A stretch of DNA of 64,000 bases from CAZPQM01 sp964588995. GTDB lineage: Bacteria > Pseudomonadota > Alphaproteobacteria > Rickettsiales > UBA8987. A program made the translations under genes and the position numbers. The stretch covers positions 61,163 to 125,162 of the forward strand of contig CAZPQM010000004.1 in the NCBI GenBank assembly GCA_964588995.1. The letters run 5' to 3'. Of the stretch, positions 8,965 through 17,148 are shown one piece after another (within the stretch, counting starts at the first letter, position 1; every line of letters starts with the position of its first letter). The notes below the pieces were generated by a model. It saw nothing but the letters and a program-made list of their open reading frames with translations. It was not told where the DNA came from and searched no databases.

Positions 8965-9516
8965 TTAGACTTTCATTATTTCCTGTTCTTTTTCTTCCAG
9001 CGCGCTATCGATTTTTTCGACATATTTATCGGTAAGATCCTGAATATCATCGCTTAGAGCATGCATTTCGTCCTGCGAAATATCACCATTTTTCTCTTCT
9101 TTCTTTATTTCATCCATTCCGTCGCGACGGGTATTGCGAATAGCGATGCGGGCTTTTTCTGCATATTGACTGCCGATTTTGACCATCTCCTTGCGGCGTT
9201 CTTCCGTCAAATCCGGAATGGGGAGCCGTACCAACTGCCCGTCGGAGGAAGGATTCAGGCCGAGATCGGCATTGATAATCGCCTTTTCCACCGCGGGAAC
9301 GTTGCTCTTATCCCAGACCTGCAGGCTGATCATCCGTGGCTCGGGTACGCTGATGGTTGCCACCTGATTGAGCGGCATCATCGAGCCGTAAACATCTACC
9401 ATTACCCCTTCGACCAGGCTTGCCGAGGCGCGGCCGGTGCGAAGCCCTCCTAAATCCTTTTGAAATGCGGCGAAGGTATTTTCCATACGTTGTTTTAAAT
9501 CCGCTAAATCTACCAT
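8965..9516 (-). CDS. frr: Frr, ribosome recycling factor
   Basis: A 183-residue factor that, with EF-G, splits post-termination ribosomes. The start MVDLADLKQRM at 9516 is chosen over a longer reading to 9654 because it matches the normal length and has an AAAGGG 8 bases upstream. Family features include LGGLRTGRASASLVEGV, MPLNQVATISVPEPRM, the LPIPDLTEERRKEMVKI block, and a charged C-terminal three-helix region. It follows pyrH by 4 bases, the usual pyrH-frr pairing. Confidence 0.97.
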   Translation of the reverse strand: MVDLADLKQRMENTFAAFQKDLGGLRTGRASASLVEGVMVDVYGSMMPLNQVATISVPEPRMISLQVWDKSNVPAVEKAIINADLGLNPSSDGQLVRLPIPDLTEERRKEMVKIGSQYAEKARIAIRNTRRDGMDEIKKEEKNGDISQDEMHALSDDIQDLTDKYVEKIDSALEEKEQEIMKV

Positions 9517-9520
9517 GTTG

Positions 9521-10270
9521 TTACCCTTTCCCGTTATTGACGATTGTTCTGGTGCCATTCCCGGTGATGACCTGCTTAAAGCCGTTGTGCTCATGAATGG
9601 AGAAAACGATAATAGGTAAGTTATTTTCGCGTGCAAGGGAGATGGCGGAGCCATCCATCACGCCAAGATCGTTTTCCAACACATAGCGGTAATCGATCGT
9701 ATCGAAGCGCTTTGCATCCGGGTTGATTTTGGGATCGCTGTCATAAACACCGTCGACCTGTGTGCCTTTAAACAGTGCATCGCATTCCAGTTCAATCGCG
9801 CGGAGGGCGGCGGCGGAGTCAGTCGTGAAGAACGGGTTGCCGGTTCCGGCGGCGCAAATGACGATGCGCCCGCGTTCCATATGCCGTTTCGCGCGGCGGC
9901 GTATAAATGGTTCGCACACGCTATCCATACGGATCGCGGAAAGTACCCGCGTATCAACGCCTTTCTTCTCAAGCGCGTTTTGTACGGCAAGCGCGTTCAT
10001 GACCGTGGCCAGCATGCCCATATAATCGGCGCTCGCGCGGTCCATACCGGCTTCGGAAGCGCTCATGCCGCGGAAAATGTTGCCGCCGCCGACCACAATG
10101 CAGATTTCTACGCCGAGCGAATGGACGGCGACGATTTCCTCGGAAATACGCTGGAGTGTTGGGAGGTCCTGTCCGAAGGCTTTTGCGCCCATTAATGCTT
10201 CACCGGAAAGCTTGAGCAGAACGCGTTTGTAGGCAGCTTGCGGCACCTGGTTTACCCCGATTTTTGTCAT
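9521..10270 (-). CDS. pyrH: PyrH, UMP kinase
   Basis: A 249-residue bacterial UMP kinase of the amino-acid-kinase fold, phosphorylating UMP to UDP. Diagnostic blocks are VLLKLSGEALMG, IVVGGGNIFRG, DYMGMLATVMNA, and the ATP-binding TGNPFFTTDSAAALRA. Length is slightly above E. coli (241) because of an N-terminal extension of about ten residues. It lies between tsf and frr in the conserved rpsB-tsf-pyrH-frr order, 79 bases downstream of tsf; that gap includes a small CCCGGG palindrome. Confidence 0.97.
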   Translation of the reverse strand: MTKIGVNQVPQAAYKRVLLKLSGEALMGAKAFGQDLPTLQRISEEIVAVHSLGVEICIVVGGGNIFRGMSASEAGMDRASADYMGMLATVMNALAVQNALEKKGVDTRVLSAIRMDSVCEPFIRRRAKRHMERGRIVICAAGTGNPFFTTDSAAALRAIELECDALFKGTQVDGVYDSDPKINPDAKRFDTIDYRYVLENDLGVMDGSAISLARENNLPIIVFSIHEHNGFKQVITGNGTRTIVNNGKG

Positions 10271-10316
10271 TCCGGACTTTATCCTAAAGATCTACTATTC
10301 TCTAGCGCGCAGCGGT

Positions 10317-10335
10317 CCCCGGGTCAAGCCCGGGT
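10317..10335. repeat. Short CCCGGG...CCCGGG palindrome between tsf and pyrH
   Basis: The sequence CCCGGGTCAAGCCCGGGT forms a perfect 6-bp-armed hairpin in the tsf-pyrH gap. The same unit appears at 32984 and repeatedly at 61981-62050, so it is a dispersed repeat. It lacks a U tract and is not called a terminator. Confidence 0.6.
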
Positions 10336-10349
10336 ACTATATATTTGCC

Positions 10350-11255
10350 TTACGCCACGCCTGCAGCGGCTTTAACTTCTTCAGCGAAGTTATCTTCTTT
10401 TTTCTCAATACCCTCGCCGAGCGTGTACTGCACAAAACCGGCGATTTTGATCGGGCTGCCAATTTCTTTGGCTGCGGCATCCACTGCATCCTGTACTTTC
10501 GTTTTACCATCGATAACAAAGGTTTGCTCCGGAAGCACTACTTCCTCGTAATATTTACGGATGCGGCCTTCGACCATTTTTTCAATGATGTTGTCAGGTT
10601 TTCCGGACGCTTTAGCCTGCTCGCTGAAAATCTTACGCTCACGCTCGAGCTCTTCGGAAGGTACATCGTCGCGGGTTAGGCCGATGGGCTTGGCAGCGGC
10701 GACATGCATCGCCACCTGCTTGCCGATGGATTCCAGTTTGTCGGCAGATGCGTCGGATTCCAGTGCGACTAATACGCCGATTTTACCGAGATTATCGGTA
10801 ACGGCGTTATGAATGTAAGAAACCACAGCGCCTTTGGAGACGGACAGGCTGTCAGCGCGGCGGAGTTGAATATTTTCGCCGATAGTCGCGACCGCATCGG
10901 TGATTTTTTCACCTTTTGCCTGCACCAGCGCATCAAGCTTACCGTCAACATCCAGCGCAGCGTCAGTGACGTCTTCGGCCAGCTTTTGGAACTGCTCATT
11001 TTTAGAAACGAAATCGGTTTCGGAATTGATTTCTACGATAGCGCCCTTCGTGCCGGAAACGCTAACGCCAACTAAGCCTTCTGCTGCGACGCGTCCGGAC
11101 TTTTTACCCGCTTTCGCGATACCTTTTTCGCGCAGCCAGTCTTTCGCGGCCTCGAAATCTCCATTATTTTCTGCCAGTGCTTTTTTGCAGTCCATCATGC
11201 CGGCACCGGTTGCTTCGCGTAATTCTTTAATCAAACTTGCTGTAATCGCAGCCAT
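10350..11255 (-). CDS. tsf: Tsf, elongation factor Ts
   Basis: A 301-residue guanine nucleotide exchange factor for EF-Tu. The N-terminal UBA-like domain contains LREATGAGMMDCKKAL (about 12-27). The core has VEINSETDFVSKNEQF, the EF-Tu contact region, and the C-terminal dimerisation module follows. Length is typical for alphaproteobacteria. It is downstream of rpsB, but the 121-base spacer is occupied by a palindromic repeat, which could affect rpsB-tsf co-transcription or message processing. Confidence 0.97.
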   Translation of the reverse strand: MAAITASLIKELREATGAGMMDCKKALAENNGDFEAAKDWLREKGIAKAGKKSGRVAAEGLVGVSVSGTKGAIVEINSETDFVSKNEQFQKLAEDVTDAALDVDGKLDALVQAKGEKITDAVATIGENIQLRRADSLSVSKGAVVSYIHNAVTDNLGKIGVLVALESDASADKLESIGKQVAMHVAAAKPIGLTRDDVPSEELERERKIFSEQAKASGKPDNIIEKMVEGRIRKYYEEVVLPEQTFVIDGKTKVQDAVDAAAKEIGSPIKIAGFVQYTLGEGIEKKEDNFAEEVKAAAGVA

Positions 11256-11280
11256 GGTGTGTACTCCTTCTAGTGGTTTT

Positions 11281-11371
11281 CGTCATTGCGAGCGAAGCGC
11301 GGCAACCTTCATGCAGCAAGTGCCCGGCTTTGGGAGATTGCCACGTCGCTAGCGCTCCTCGCAATGACCCG
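11281..11371. repeat. Family-A palindromic repeat between rpsB and tsf
   Basis: The arms CGTCATTGCGAGCG and CGCTCCTCGCAATGACCCG are inverted copies about 60 bases apart. The central part includes GGCAACC/AGATTGCC pairing. This is the commonest repeat family of the window, here inside a translation-factor operon. Confidence 0.85.
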
Positions 11372-11376
11372 TTAAA

Positions 11377-12240
11377 CTAACTTCCGCTTGCCGCCTTGAC
11401 AACGGGAGCATTCTCTTCTTCAGTTTTTTCGGCCTCATCCTTGTTTTCAGATGGTTTTTCCGTTTTCTTCTTTGCGGCTTTGACTTCTACTTTTGTCTCG
11501 TCGCTTTCTGTAGGCGCAGCCTCTTTCTTCAGCGGCTCCACCTTACCGACAGACTGCTGAATACCGCCTAAGACGGCATCGGCCATCAGGTTGCAATAAA
11601 GCTGAATCGCGCGGATCGCATCATCGTTACCGGGCACTACATAATCGATATGTTCCGGGTTTGCGTTGGAGTCCACAATACCTATCACCGGGATACCCAG
11701 TTTATTCGCTTCATCAATCGCGATTTTCTCTTTCTTCGTATCAATCACGAAAATCAGGTCCGGAACGCCGCCCATTTCTTTGATGCCGCCAAGCGCCAGT
11801 TCCAGCTTGTTAATCCGGCGATGAATCTGCAGCCGTTCTTTTTTGCTGATAACAATATCCGGATCCTGCAGCTGGGTTTCCAGTTCCTGCAGGGTTTTGA
11901 TGGATTGCGACACGGTGCTCCAGTTAGTCAGCATACCACCCAGCCAGCGGTGATTAACGTAATACTGGCCGCAGAGCTCCGCCGCTTCCTTCACGATATT
12001 GGAGGCCTGCCGCTTGGTACTGACAAACAGAATTTTGCCACCTGATTTCGCGACATCCTGCGCTTTTTCCAGTGCGCGGTAGAGCAGGGGCACGGTCTTT
12101 TGCAGGTCTATAATATGGACGCCGTTACGCTCGCCGTAAATGTAGGGCGCCATACGTGGGTCCCAGCGCATAGTTTTGTGGCCGAAATGCACACCGGCAT
12201 CCAGCAATTGTTGCATAGTAAATTTAATGGTATCGTTCAT
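11377..12240 (-). CDS. rpsB: RpsB, 30S ribosomal protein S2
   Basis: A 287-residue S2 protein. The core (1 to about 240) has the expected blocks: MQQLLDAGVHFGHKTMRWDPRMAPYI, LFVSTKRQAS, NHRWLGGMLTNW and PVIGIVDSNANP. The last ~45 residues are a Lys/Glu/Ala-rich tail, longer than in E. coli S2 (241) but common in alphaproteobacteria. It is the first gene of the rpsB-tsf-pyrH-frr run, with an AAGGA 7 bases before the ATG and a promoter about 100 bases upstream. Confidence 0.98.
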   Translation of the reverse strand: MNDTIKFTMQQLLDAGVHFGHKTMRWDPRMAPYIYGERNGVHIIDLQKTVPLLYRALEKAQDVAKSGGKILFVSTKRQASNIVKEAAELCGQYYVNHRWLGGMLTNWSTVSQSIKTLQELETQLQDPDIVISKKERLQIHRRINKLELALGGIKEMGGVPDLIFVIDTKKEKIAIDEANKLGIPVIGIVDSNANPEHIDYVVPGNDDAIRAIQLYCNLMADAVLGGIQQSVGKVEPLKKEAAPTESDETKVEVKAAKKKTEKPSENKDEAEKTEEENAPVVKAASGS

Positions 12241-12349
12241 TATCTGATCCTTTTTCGGTTAGTCCTCTGCAGACAACGCTATGTTTCCATAACACCGAAA
12301 TGCGTCTTTCGTTGCATTGCGCCTGCATGTGATGTAAAACAAGGACTGC

Positions 12350-12378
12350 CTTATATGCGATTTGACGAGAGAACGCAA
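12350..12378 (-). promoter_or_regulatory. Putative sigma-70 promoter of rpsB
   Basis: On the minus strand, TTGCGT (12373-12378) and TATAAG (12350-12355) are separated by exactly 17 bases. Transcription would start near 12343, giving a leader of about 100 nucleotides before the rpsB ATG at 12240. Confidence 0.5.
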
Positions 12379-12517
12379 GTAGTAACTCTAGCGGCATTTG
12401 GAGATAATACTAAGGTAGATTCCGCTATTTTCGTGTGAATCATGGATAAAGCGTAAACATAAATCGAACTCACGGTCTAATCGCGGAAAAACTATGAAAT
12501 AAGAAAGAAAGTTTATT

Positions 12518-12706
12518 ATGAATTTCAGTATTATCCTTATACTCGTACTTATGTTATCAACCCTGACCATTCTGGTCGCAGGGATTGTTTCGATGATTGC
12601 CGGCGCTGAAACCAGCAAGAAATATGGTACCCGGCTGATGATGGCGCGGGTGATCTCCCAGGCACTTGCGATTTTCGCATTGGTGTTTCTCTTTGCTACG
12701 AATTAG
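12518..12706 (+). CDS. Small twin-transmembrane protein (HIG1-like)
   Basis: A 62-residue protein with two hydrophobic helices (about 4-27 and 42-60) joined by a short basic loop ETSKKYGTRLMMARV. This matches the small 'twin transmembrane' family of alphaproteobacteria, which resembles the HIG1 domain; the biochemical role is unknown to me. In related genomes the gene is usually close to etfB-etfA, as here. Its 3' end overlaps the convergent brnA by 11 bases. The start has a GAAAGAAAG purine tract upstream. Confidence 0.75.
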   Translation: MNFSIILILVLMLSTLTILVAGIVSMIAGAETSKKYGTRLMMARVISQALAIFALVFLFATN

Positions 12707-13010
12707 TAGGATGTTCCTGCAGCCAGTCTTTTAGGGCATCGTTCATACGGGTTTGCCAGCCTTTTCCGGTAGCGCGGAATTGTTCCACGATATCAGCATC
12801 CAGCCGAATGGTAACCTTTTGCTTCGGTGACTCAGCTTTTGGCCGTCCGACCCGCCCCTCCTTCAATGCTTTAAGGAATGCAGGAGGCAATACCTCCTTC
12901 GCCGGGCGCATTCGGGCGAAATCCTCATCGGTCAGCTCAGGGCTGTCATCCTCATCCAGCCAAACGCGAGTTCCATCTTCATAATCAATGTAATTTTTTT
13001 TGTCGTTCAT
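12696..13010 (-). CDS. brnA: BrnA-family antitoxin
   Basis: A 104-residue protein whose second half reads KQKVTIRLDADIVEQFRATGKGWQTRMNDALKDWL, the ribbon-helix-helix DNA-binding region of BrnA antitoxins. The N-terminal half is acidic (DEDDSPELTDEDFARM), as in the family. It overlaps the end of the upstream brnT toxin gene by 26 bases, the usual brnT-brnA arrangement. BrnA neutralises BrnT, and the complex represses its own promoter in characterised systems. Its 3' end overlaps the twin-transmembrane gene, placed tail to tail. Confidence 0.88.
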   Translation of the reverse strand: MNDKKNYIDYEDGTRVWLDEDDSPELTDEDFARMRPAKEVLPPAFLKALKEGRVGRPKAESPKQKVTIRLDADIVEQFRATGKGWQTRMNDALKDWLQEHPTNS

Positions 13011-13263
13011 AGCGTGTACGTTCCCGTTTGTTAGCTTTACGCAAGCTGATAATGCGCAGTGCCTCCGTACGTTTCGTCCAGACCATTACATAAAGTCGGT
13101 CTTCAATATACCCAATAGAAACGTAACGTGCTTTACCATATTCTTCTCGCTTATCAGTAAAATGCGCAGCAGTATCGAATTCGAAGCGGTTGGCTTGGGA
13201 TAGCGAAATGCCGTGCTTTCGTTGATTCTTACTATCTTTGCCTTCATCGTACTCGATCTGCAT
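12985..13263 (-). CDS. brnT: BrnT-family ribonuclease toxin
   Basis: A 92-residue toxin. The start MQIEYDEGKDSKNQRKHG at 13263 matches the family N-terminus (IEFD..K...N..KHG); a longer reading to 13341 adds unrelated residues. Later motifs include DKREEYGKARYVSIGYIEDRLYVMVWT and the basic IISLRKANKRERTRYE end. BrnT proteins have a RelE-like fold and cleave RNA. The start lacks a good ribosome-binding site, which would suit low toxin output. It precedes brnA. The module lies between the twin-transmembrane gene and etfB. Confidence 0.88.
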   Translation of the reverse strand: MQIEYDEGKDSKNQRKHGISLSQANRFEFDTAAHFTDKREEYGKARYVSIGYIEDRLYVMVWTKRTEALRIISLRKANKRERTRYERQKKLH

Positions 13264-13493
13264 ATTTTTGCAGTATGCAGAATAAGCGGCCACAAAGCAA
13301 GTGTTAAATGTAAGTACATAAAACCCTATATTGCACTGCACGGCTAAATCAGGTCTGGTCAGATAGTTTGTGGTATACTATAGCTGTCGGAGTGCTTTGA
13401 GGTTAGTTTTGCTGTGGGATACCGAATCTCTCTGCTACCATACGCAAATCGCCCTCAATAGGGTGTTAGGGAGTATAAAAAAAGGAGTACGCA

Positions 13494-14243
13494 ATGAAAA
13501 TACTCGTCAGCGCGAAACGCTGTATTGATTATAATGTAAAGCCGCGGATCAAGCCGGATGGGTCGGCGGTGGATCTGGCGAATGTGAAAATGTCGATGAA
13601 CCCGTTCGATGAAATTGCAGTGGAAGAGGCGATCAAGCTGAAGGAAGCTGGTACGGCTAGCGAGGTAGTGACCGTTACGATCGGAGAGAAAAAAGCGGAG
13701 GATATTCTCCGCACCGCGCTTGCGATGGGGGTGGATCGGGTAATCCACATTGAAACGGAAGAGGAGATTCAGCCACTCGCAGCTGCGAAGTTACTTGCGA
13801 AAGTGGTGGAAAAAGAGGCGCCTGAGATGGTCATTCTCGGTAAACAGGCGATTGATGACGACTCCAACCAAACCGGGCAGATGCTCGCCGAGCTACTCGG
13901 CTGGGGACAAGGAACCTTTGCGTCTGAGGTGAGGGTTGAGGGAGATACGGTGAATGTCACCCGTGAAGTCGATGGCGGGCTGATGACGGTAGGCCTGAAG
14001 CTCCCGGCGGTGGTCACGACCGACCTGCGCCTCAATGAGCCGCGTTATGTCGCGCTGCCGAATATCATGAAGGCGCGGAGCAAGCCGGTGGAAAAGTTAA
14101 CAATAGAGGAGCTGGGAGTGGATGTCACGCCGCGGCTGAAGCTGCTGAAAGTGGAGGAGCCGCCGAAGCGCAAGGCGGGTATTAAGGTCGGATCGGTAGA
14201 TGAGCTGGTTGATAAGCTGAAGAACGAAGCGAAAGTGATTTAG
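13494..14243 (+). CDS. etfB: EtfB, electron transfer flavoprotein beta subunit
   Basis: A 249-residue AMP-binding subunit of the soluble ETF that accepts electrons from acyl-CoA and other dehydrogenases and passes them to ETF:quinone oxidoreductase. Family blocks include MKILVSAKRCIDYNVK, NPFDEIAVEEAIKLKE, GKQAIDDDSNQTGQMLAE and VDGGLMTVGLKLPAVVTTD. An AAAGGAG precedes the ATG. A TATACT hexamer at 13374-13379 could be the -10 of its promoter, but no clear -35 is visible. The usual immediate partner etfA is displaced by a 149-residue unknown gene. Confidence 0.97.
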   Translation: MKILVSAKRCIDYNVKPRIKPDGSAVDLANVKMSMNPFDEIAVEEAIKLKEAGTASEVVTVTIGEKKAEDILRTALAMGVDRVIHIETEEEIQPLAAAKLLAKVVEKEAPEMVILGKQAIDDDSNQTGQMLAELLGWGQGTFASEVRVEGDTVNVTREVDGGLMTVGLKLPAVVTTDLRLNEPRYVALPNIMKARSKPVEKLTIEELGVDVTPRLKLLKVEEPPKRKAGIKVGSVDELVDKLKNEAKVI

Positions 14244-14261
14244 CATAAGCGGGGAAAGGAT

Positions 14262-14711
14262 ATGATGCGGAGTGCACTATCTTATGTGCAGAGTGGTGCG
14301 GTCTTTGTTGTGATAGTCGCCCTATTGATTATAGGTTTTTTTGTTATGCGCGCATTGGTTGTTGAAGAAAATCAGGTAGTCCTGACCGTTCCGGATGGCA
14401 TCAGGCTTGCGGGTCAGCACGGCCCTTCGATGTTTGCCGCTGTGGCAGATCGGTACGTTAGTAATCGGAGCTGGCAGAAACAAGCAGCGCGTGCGCTCTG
14501 TTTCGAGCATGCGAATTTGCAGAATTGTGAGGTCTATCTGTTTAAGGACGACCGCTATTTACCGCGCGAATTTCCCATTAAGCGCTATGCTGATCAATCG
14601 ATAGGGCATTACCGAATACAGAACGGGTCGGATAGGTTCCGCTTATTGCATGATGGTGATGCGCATAAAGAACAAACATTGGAAGAAAAATTTGGAAAAG
14701 ACAGGAGATAA
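14262..14711 (+). CDS. Unknown single-pass membrane protein between etfB and etfA
   Basis: A 149-residue protein I do not recognise. Residues 12-32 form one strong membrane helix (VFVVIVALLIIGFFVMRALVV) and the rest is soluble. The soluble part contains two cysteines (ALCFEHANLQNCEVYLF), many aromatic and charged residues, and an acidic/basic tail. A good ribosome-binding site (GGGGAAAGGA) precedes ATGATG. It starts 18 bases after etfB and ends 2 bases before etfA, so it is in the operon. If exported, the two Cys could form a disulfide. Function unknown; a role linked to ETF is only inferred from position. Confidence 0.7.
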   Translation: MMRSALSYVQSGAVFVVIVALLIIGFFVMRALVVEENQVVLTVPDGIRLAGQHGPSMFAAVADRYVSNRSWQKQAARALCFEHANLQNCEVYLFKDDRYLPREFPIKRYADQSIGHYRIQNGSDRFRLLHDGDAHKEQTLEEKFGKDRR

Positions 14712-14713
14712 AT

Positions 14714-15646
14714 ATGGCAGTATTGGTTGTTGCAGAAGTGAGTAACGGGGCGCTTTCCCCGGCTGTAAAAAACGTGGTAAAAGCTGCAAGCCAGTTGGGT
14801 TCGGAGGTAGCGGTGCTGGTCGCCGGTAAAGGAGTGGATGAAGCCGCCGAAGCTGCGAGTAGGCTGGAGGGGGTGCAGAACGTATTGAAAGCGGATCATG
14901 CTGCCTACGAACACGCGCTAGCTGAAAACCTTGCGCCGTTGATTGCGGAGCTGGCGACGGAATACAGCCACATCCTCGCGCCCGCCAATACCTTTGGAAA
15001 GGATGTGATGCCGTGCGTCGCCGCTAAGCTTGATACTCAGCAAATTTCCGATATCATAGAGATTGTGGACGAAGCGACCTTTGTTCGACCGATCTATGCG
15101 GGGAATGTGCTCGCGACCGTGCAAAGTACGGATGCTATCAAGGTAATAACTGTGCGACCGACCAGCTTTGACAAAGTGGAAGAGGGCGGCAATGCCTCCA
15201 TTGAGGCGATTGATAAGGTGCATGAAAGTGGGCGTTCGCATTTCGTCGGTAAAGAAGAATCCGCCTCTGACCGGCCGGATTTAACCTCGGCAGACATCGT
15301 GATCAGCGGAGGACGAGGGCTCGGCGGTAAGGAAGAATTTCAGGTGATTTACGACTTTGCCGATGCGGTAGGCGCTGCTGTAGGCGCATCCCGTGCTGCG
15401 GTGGATGCCGGCTATATCTCCAATGACCATCAGGTCGGGCAAACCGGTAAGGTGGTCGCGCCGGATCTCTATATCGCTGCTGGTATTTCAGGCGCGATTC
15501 AGCATCTCGCCGGGATGAAAGACAGCCGGGTGATCGTTGCGATTAATAAAGACGAAAATGCACCGATTTTCGAAGTCGCCGATTACGGCCTCGTGGCGGA
15601 TTTGTTCGAGGTGTTACCTGAATTGCAGTCCAAACTTTGTAAATAA
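14714..15646 (+). CDS. etfA: EtfA, electron transfer flavoprotein alpha subunit
   Basis: A 310-residue FAD-binding ETF subunit. The N-terminal domain (MAVLVVAEVSNGALSPAVKNVVKAA) is the ETF alpha/beta fold. The C-terminal FAD domain shows VISGGRGLGGKEEF, AVGASRAAVDAGYISNDHQVGQTGKVVAPDLYIAAGISGAIQH in consecutive parts, and the end VADLFEVLPEL. An AGGAGA lies just upstream of the ATG. It pairs with EtfB at 13494 despite the intervening gene. Confidence 0.97.
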   Translation: MAVLVVAEVSNGALSPAVKNVVKAASQLGSEVAVLVAGKGVDEAAEAASRLEGVQNVLKADHAAYEHALAENLAPLIAELATEYSHILAPANTFGKDVMPCVAAKLDTQQISDIIEIVDEATFVRPIYAGNVLATVQSTDAIKVITVRPTSFDKVEEGGNASIEAIDKVHESGRSHFVGKEESASDRPDLTSADIVISGGRGLGGKEEFQVIYDFADAVGAAVGASRAAVDAGYISNDHQVGQTGKVVAPDLYIAAGISGAIQHLAGMKDSRVIVAINKDENAPIFEVADYGLVADLFEVLPELQSKLCK

Positions 15647-15706
15647 ACGGTTTATTCTGGTCAATAAAGCCTGTTTGTTGTAAGGCATAGTGAGGAGGTG
15701 TCTTAC

Positions 15707-16408
15707 ATGGCGGTGACCTATGCTACATCGCGCGACAAAAAAGTGCATTCCCGAGTAAACTGGTTAGCCCCTGAGTACATAATAACAGAGCAAGCCTATC
15801 GTTCTGAAACGCGGGAGATATTTTACGAGCACTCCCTTATATTGTTGGCCGCTCGGGTATCTCAGGCCGATCGTCCGCTGAATGAAAAGGAGCGCAATGC
15901 TTTTATAGCGTTGTTTCCGGCTCGTAAGGTGCCTAAGCGTGACGTGAGCGTGCTACTGGATGTTGCTGCCAGAGAGCCGGTTAATCTTGCGCATTACCTA
16001 TTGAAATTCAAGCAGTTCTTCCCGCAGAAAGATAAGCTCTATCAACGGATGATGCGTGCTTTTTTTCGGCTCGCGATTGTAGACGGGCCGATCAATCCGA
16101 AAGAGTTAACGACGCTTTTTTTTATACATTCTTCTTTACGGGAACGGGATAAAGACTTCCTTTATATGTTTCGTAATTTGATAGTTCCGAATGTGTCTAA
16201 CCCCTATTCTGTATTGAACTATCATGATGACATGAGTGCTGAAGACTTAGAGCGCGCTTTTATCCGCGCCTATACGGAGTATCAGCCGGAGCATTTTCAT
16301 CATGTACCGCTGGCGACGGATGTAAAAGTGATCATCAATACGCGCCGAAAAATTATTGAATATGCCTATGCCCGCCTTGAACGGGAAGCCGAACACTATG
16401 TCGTATAA
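15707..16408 (+). CDS. TerB/DjlA-like protein with a degenerate C-terminal J domain
   Basis: A 233-residue soluble protein. Residues ~45-150 match the TerB-like (DjlA N-terminal) helical domain: LILLAARVSQADRPLNEKE and a second repeat FFRLAIVDGPINPKE. The last ~65 residues align with a J domain (PYSVLNYHDDMSAEDLERAF ... RRKIIEYAYARLERE), but the HPD motif reads QPE. No membrane helix is present, unlike E. coli DjlA. ATG at 15707 is chosen because AGGAGG (15693-15698) lies 8 bases before it; a GTG at 15698 also opens the frame. In alphaproteobacteria a DjlA-type gene commonly precedes this amidase. Confidence 0.75.
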   Translation: MAVTYATSRDKKVHSRVNWLAPEYIITEQAYRSETREIFYEHSLILLAARVSQADRPLNEKERNAFIALFPARKVPKRDVSVLLDVAAREPVNLAHYLLKFKQFFPQKDKLYQRMMRAFFRLAIVDGPINPKELTTLFFIHSSLRERDKDFLYMFRNLIVPNVSNPYSVLNYHDDMSAEDLERAFIRAYTEYQPEHFHHVPLATDVKVIINTRRKIIEYAYARLEREAEHYVV

Positions 16409-17117
16409 CTCGCCGAATTACAATGAACGGCCGGAAGGTGCGGCTGTTGATACGCTCGTGCTGCACTATACGGGGATGGAATCCGCCGAGGCGGCGTTGG
16501 AGCGTATGTGCGATCCGGAAGCCGAGGTGAGCGCGCATTACTGTGTGCTCGAAGAAGGAGAGGTGATTCAGCTGGTGGATGACGCAATGCGTGCCTGGCA
16601 TGCCGGTAAAAGCTATTGGCGCGGGCGTGAGAATATCAACGATGTGTCGATTGGTATCGAGATCGTCAATCCTGGGCACGAATTTGGCTATCAGGATTTT
16701 CCCGAAGCGCAGATGGATGCGGTAGAACAGCTAGCTAGCGATATGGTGTCTCGCTATCGGATTGAACCGCGCAATGTGGTCGCACATTCCGACATTGCGC
16801 CGGACCGCAAGCAGGATCCGGGTGAGAAGTTCGACTGGAAGCGTCTTGCCGGGCAGGGTGTCGGGCTTTGGGCCGAATCGGACGCGCCACCGCATAAACT
16901 ATATGCCTTTGGGGATGTCGGGAAAGAGGTGCTGGGCTTGCAGCAGCGGTTGCTGGAGTTCGGGTATTATTTGAAGCCGGACGGGTTCTTCGGCGCAAAA
17001 ACCCAGCATATCGTCGAGGCATTTCAGCGGCATTTCGTGCAGGAACGCATTGATGGTATCTGGACCGAGCGCTGTGAGGATGTGTTGGGGAAGTTATTTG
17101 CTCTATTACAAGAATGA
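16398..17117 (+). CDS. N-acetylmuramoyl-L-alanine amidase with peptidoglycan-binding domain
   Basis: A 239-residue zinc amidase of the AmpD/AmiD type that cleaves the bond between MurNAc and the stem peptide. Zinc ligand His23 is in VLHYTGM, and VVAHSDIAPDRKQDPGEKFDW holds the second His, the catalytic Lys region and the Asp. IGIEIVNPGHE is also typical. Residues ~165-235 form a PG_binding_1 domain (GKEVLGLQQRLLEFGYYL). The start MSYNSPNYNE overlaps the upstream gene by 11 bases; an in-frame ATG at 16356 is less likely. No signal peptide is seen, suggesting a cytoplasmic recycling role. Confidence 0.9.
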   Translation: MSYNSPNYNERPEGAAVDTLVLHYTGMESAEAALERMCDPEAEVSAHYCVLEEGEVIQLVDDAMRAWHAGKSYWRGRENINDVSIGIEIVNPGHEFGYQDFPEAQMDAVEQLASDMVSRYRIEPRNVVAHSDIAPDRKQDPGEKFDWKRLAGQGVGLWAESDAPPHKLYAFGDVGKEVLGLQQRLLEFGYYLKPDGFFGAKTQHIVEAFQRHFVQERIDGIWTERCEDVLGKLFALLQE

Positions 17118-17148
17118 TGGGGAAATCGTCATGGCGAAGCACTCTCTT

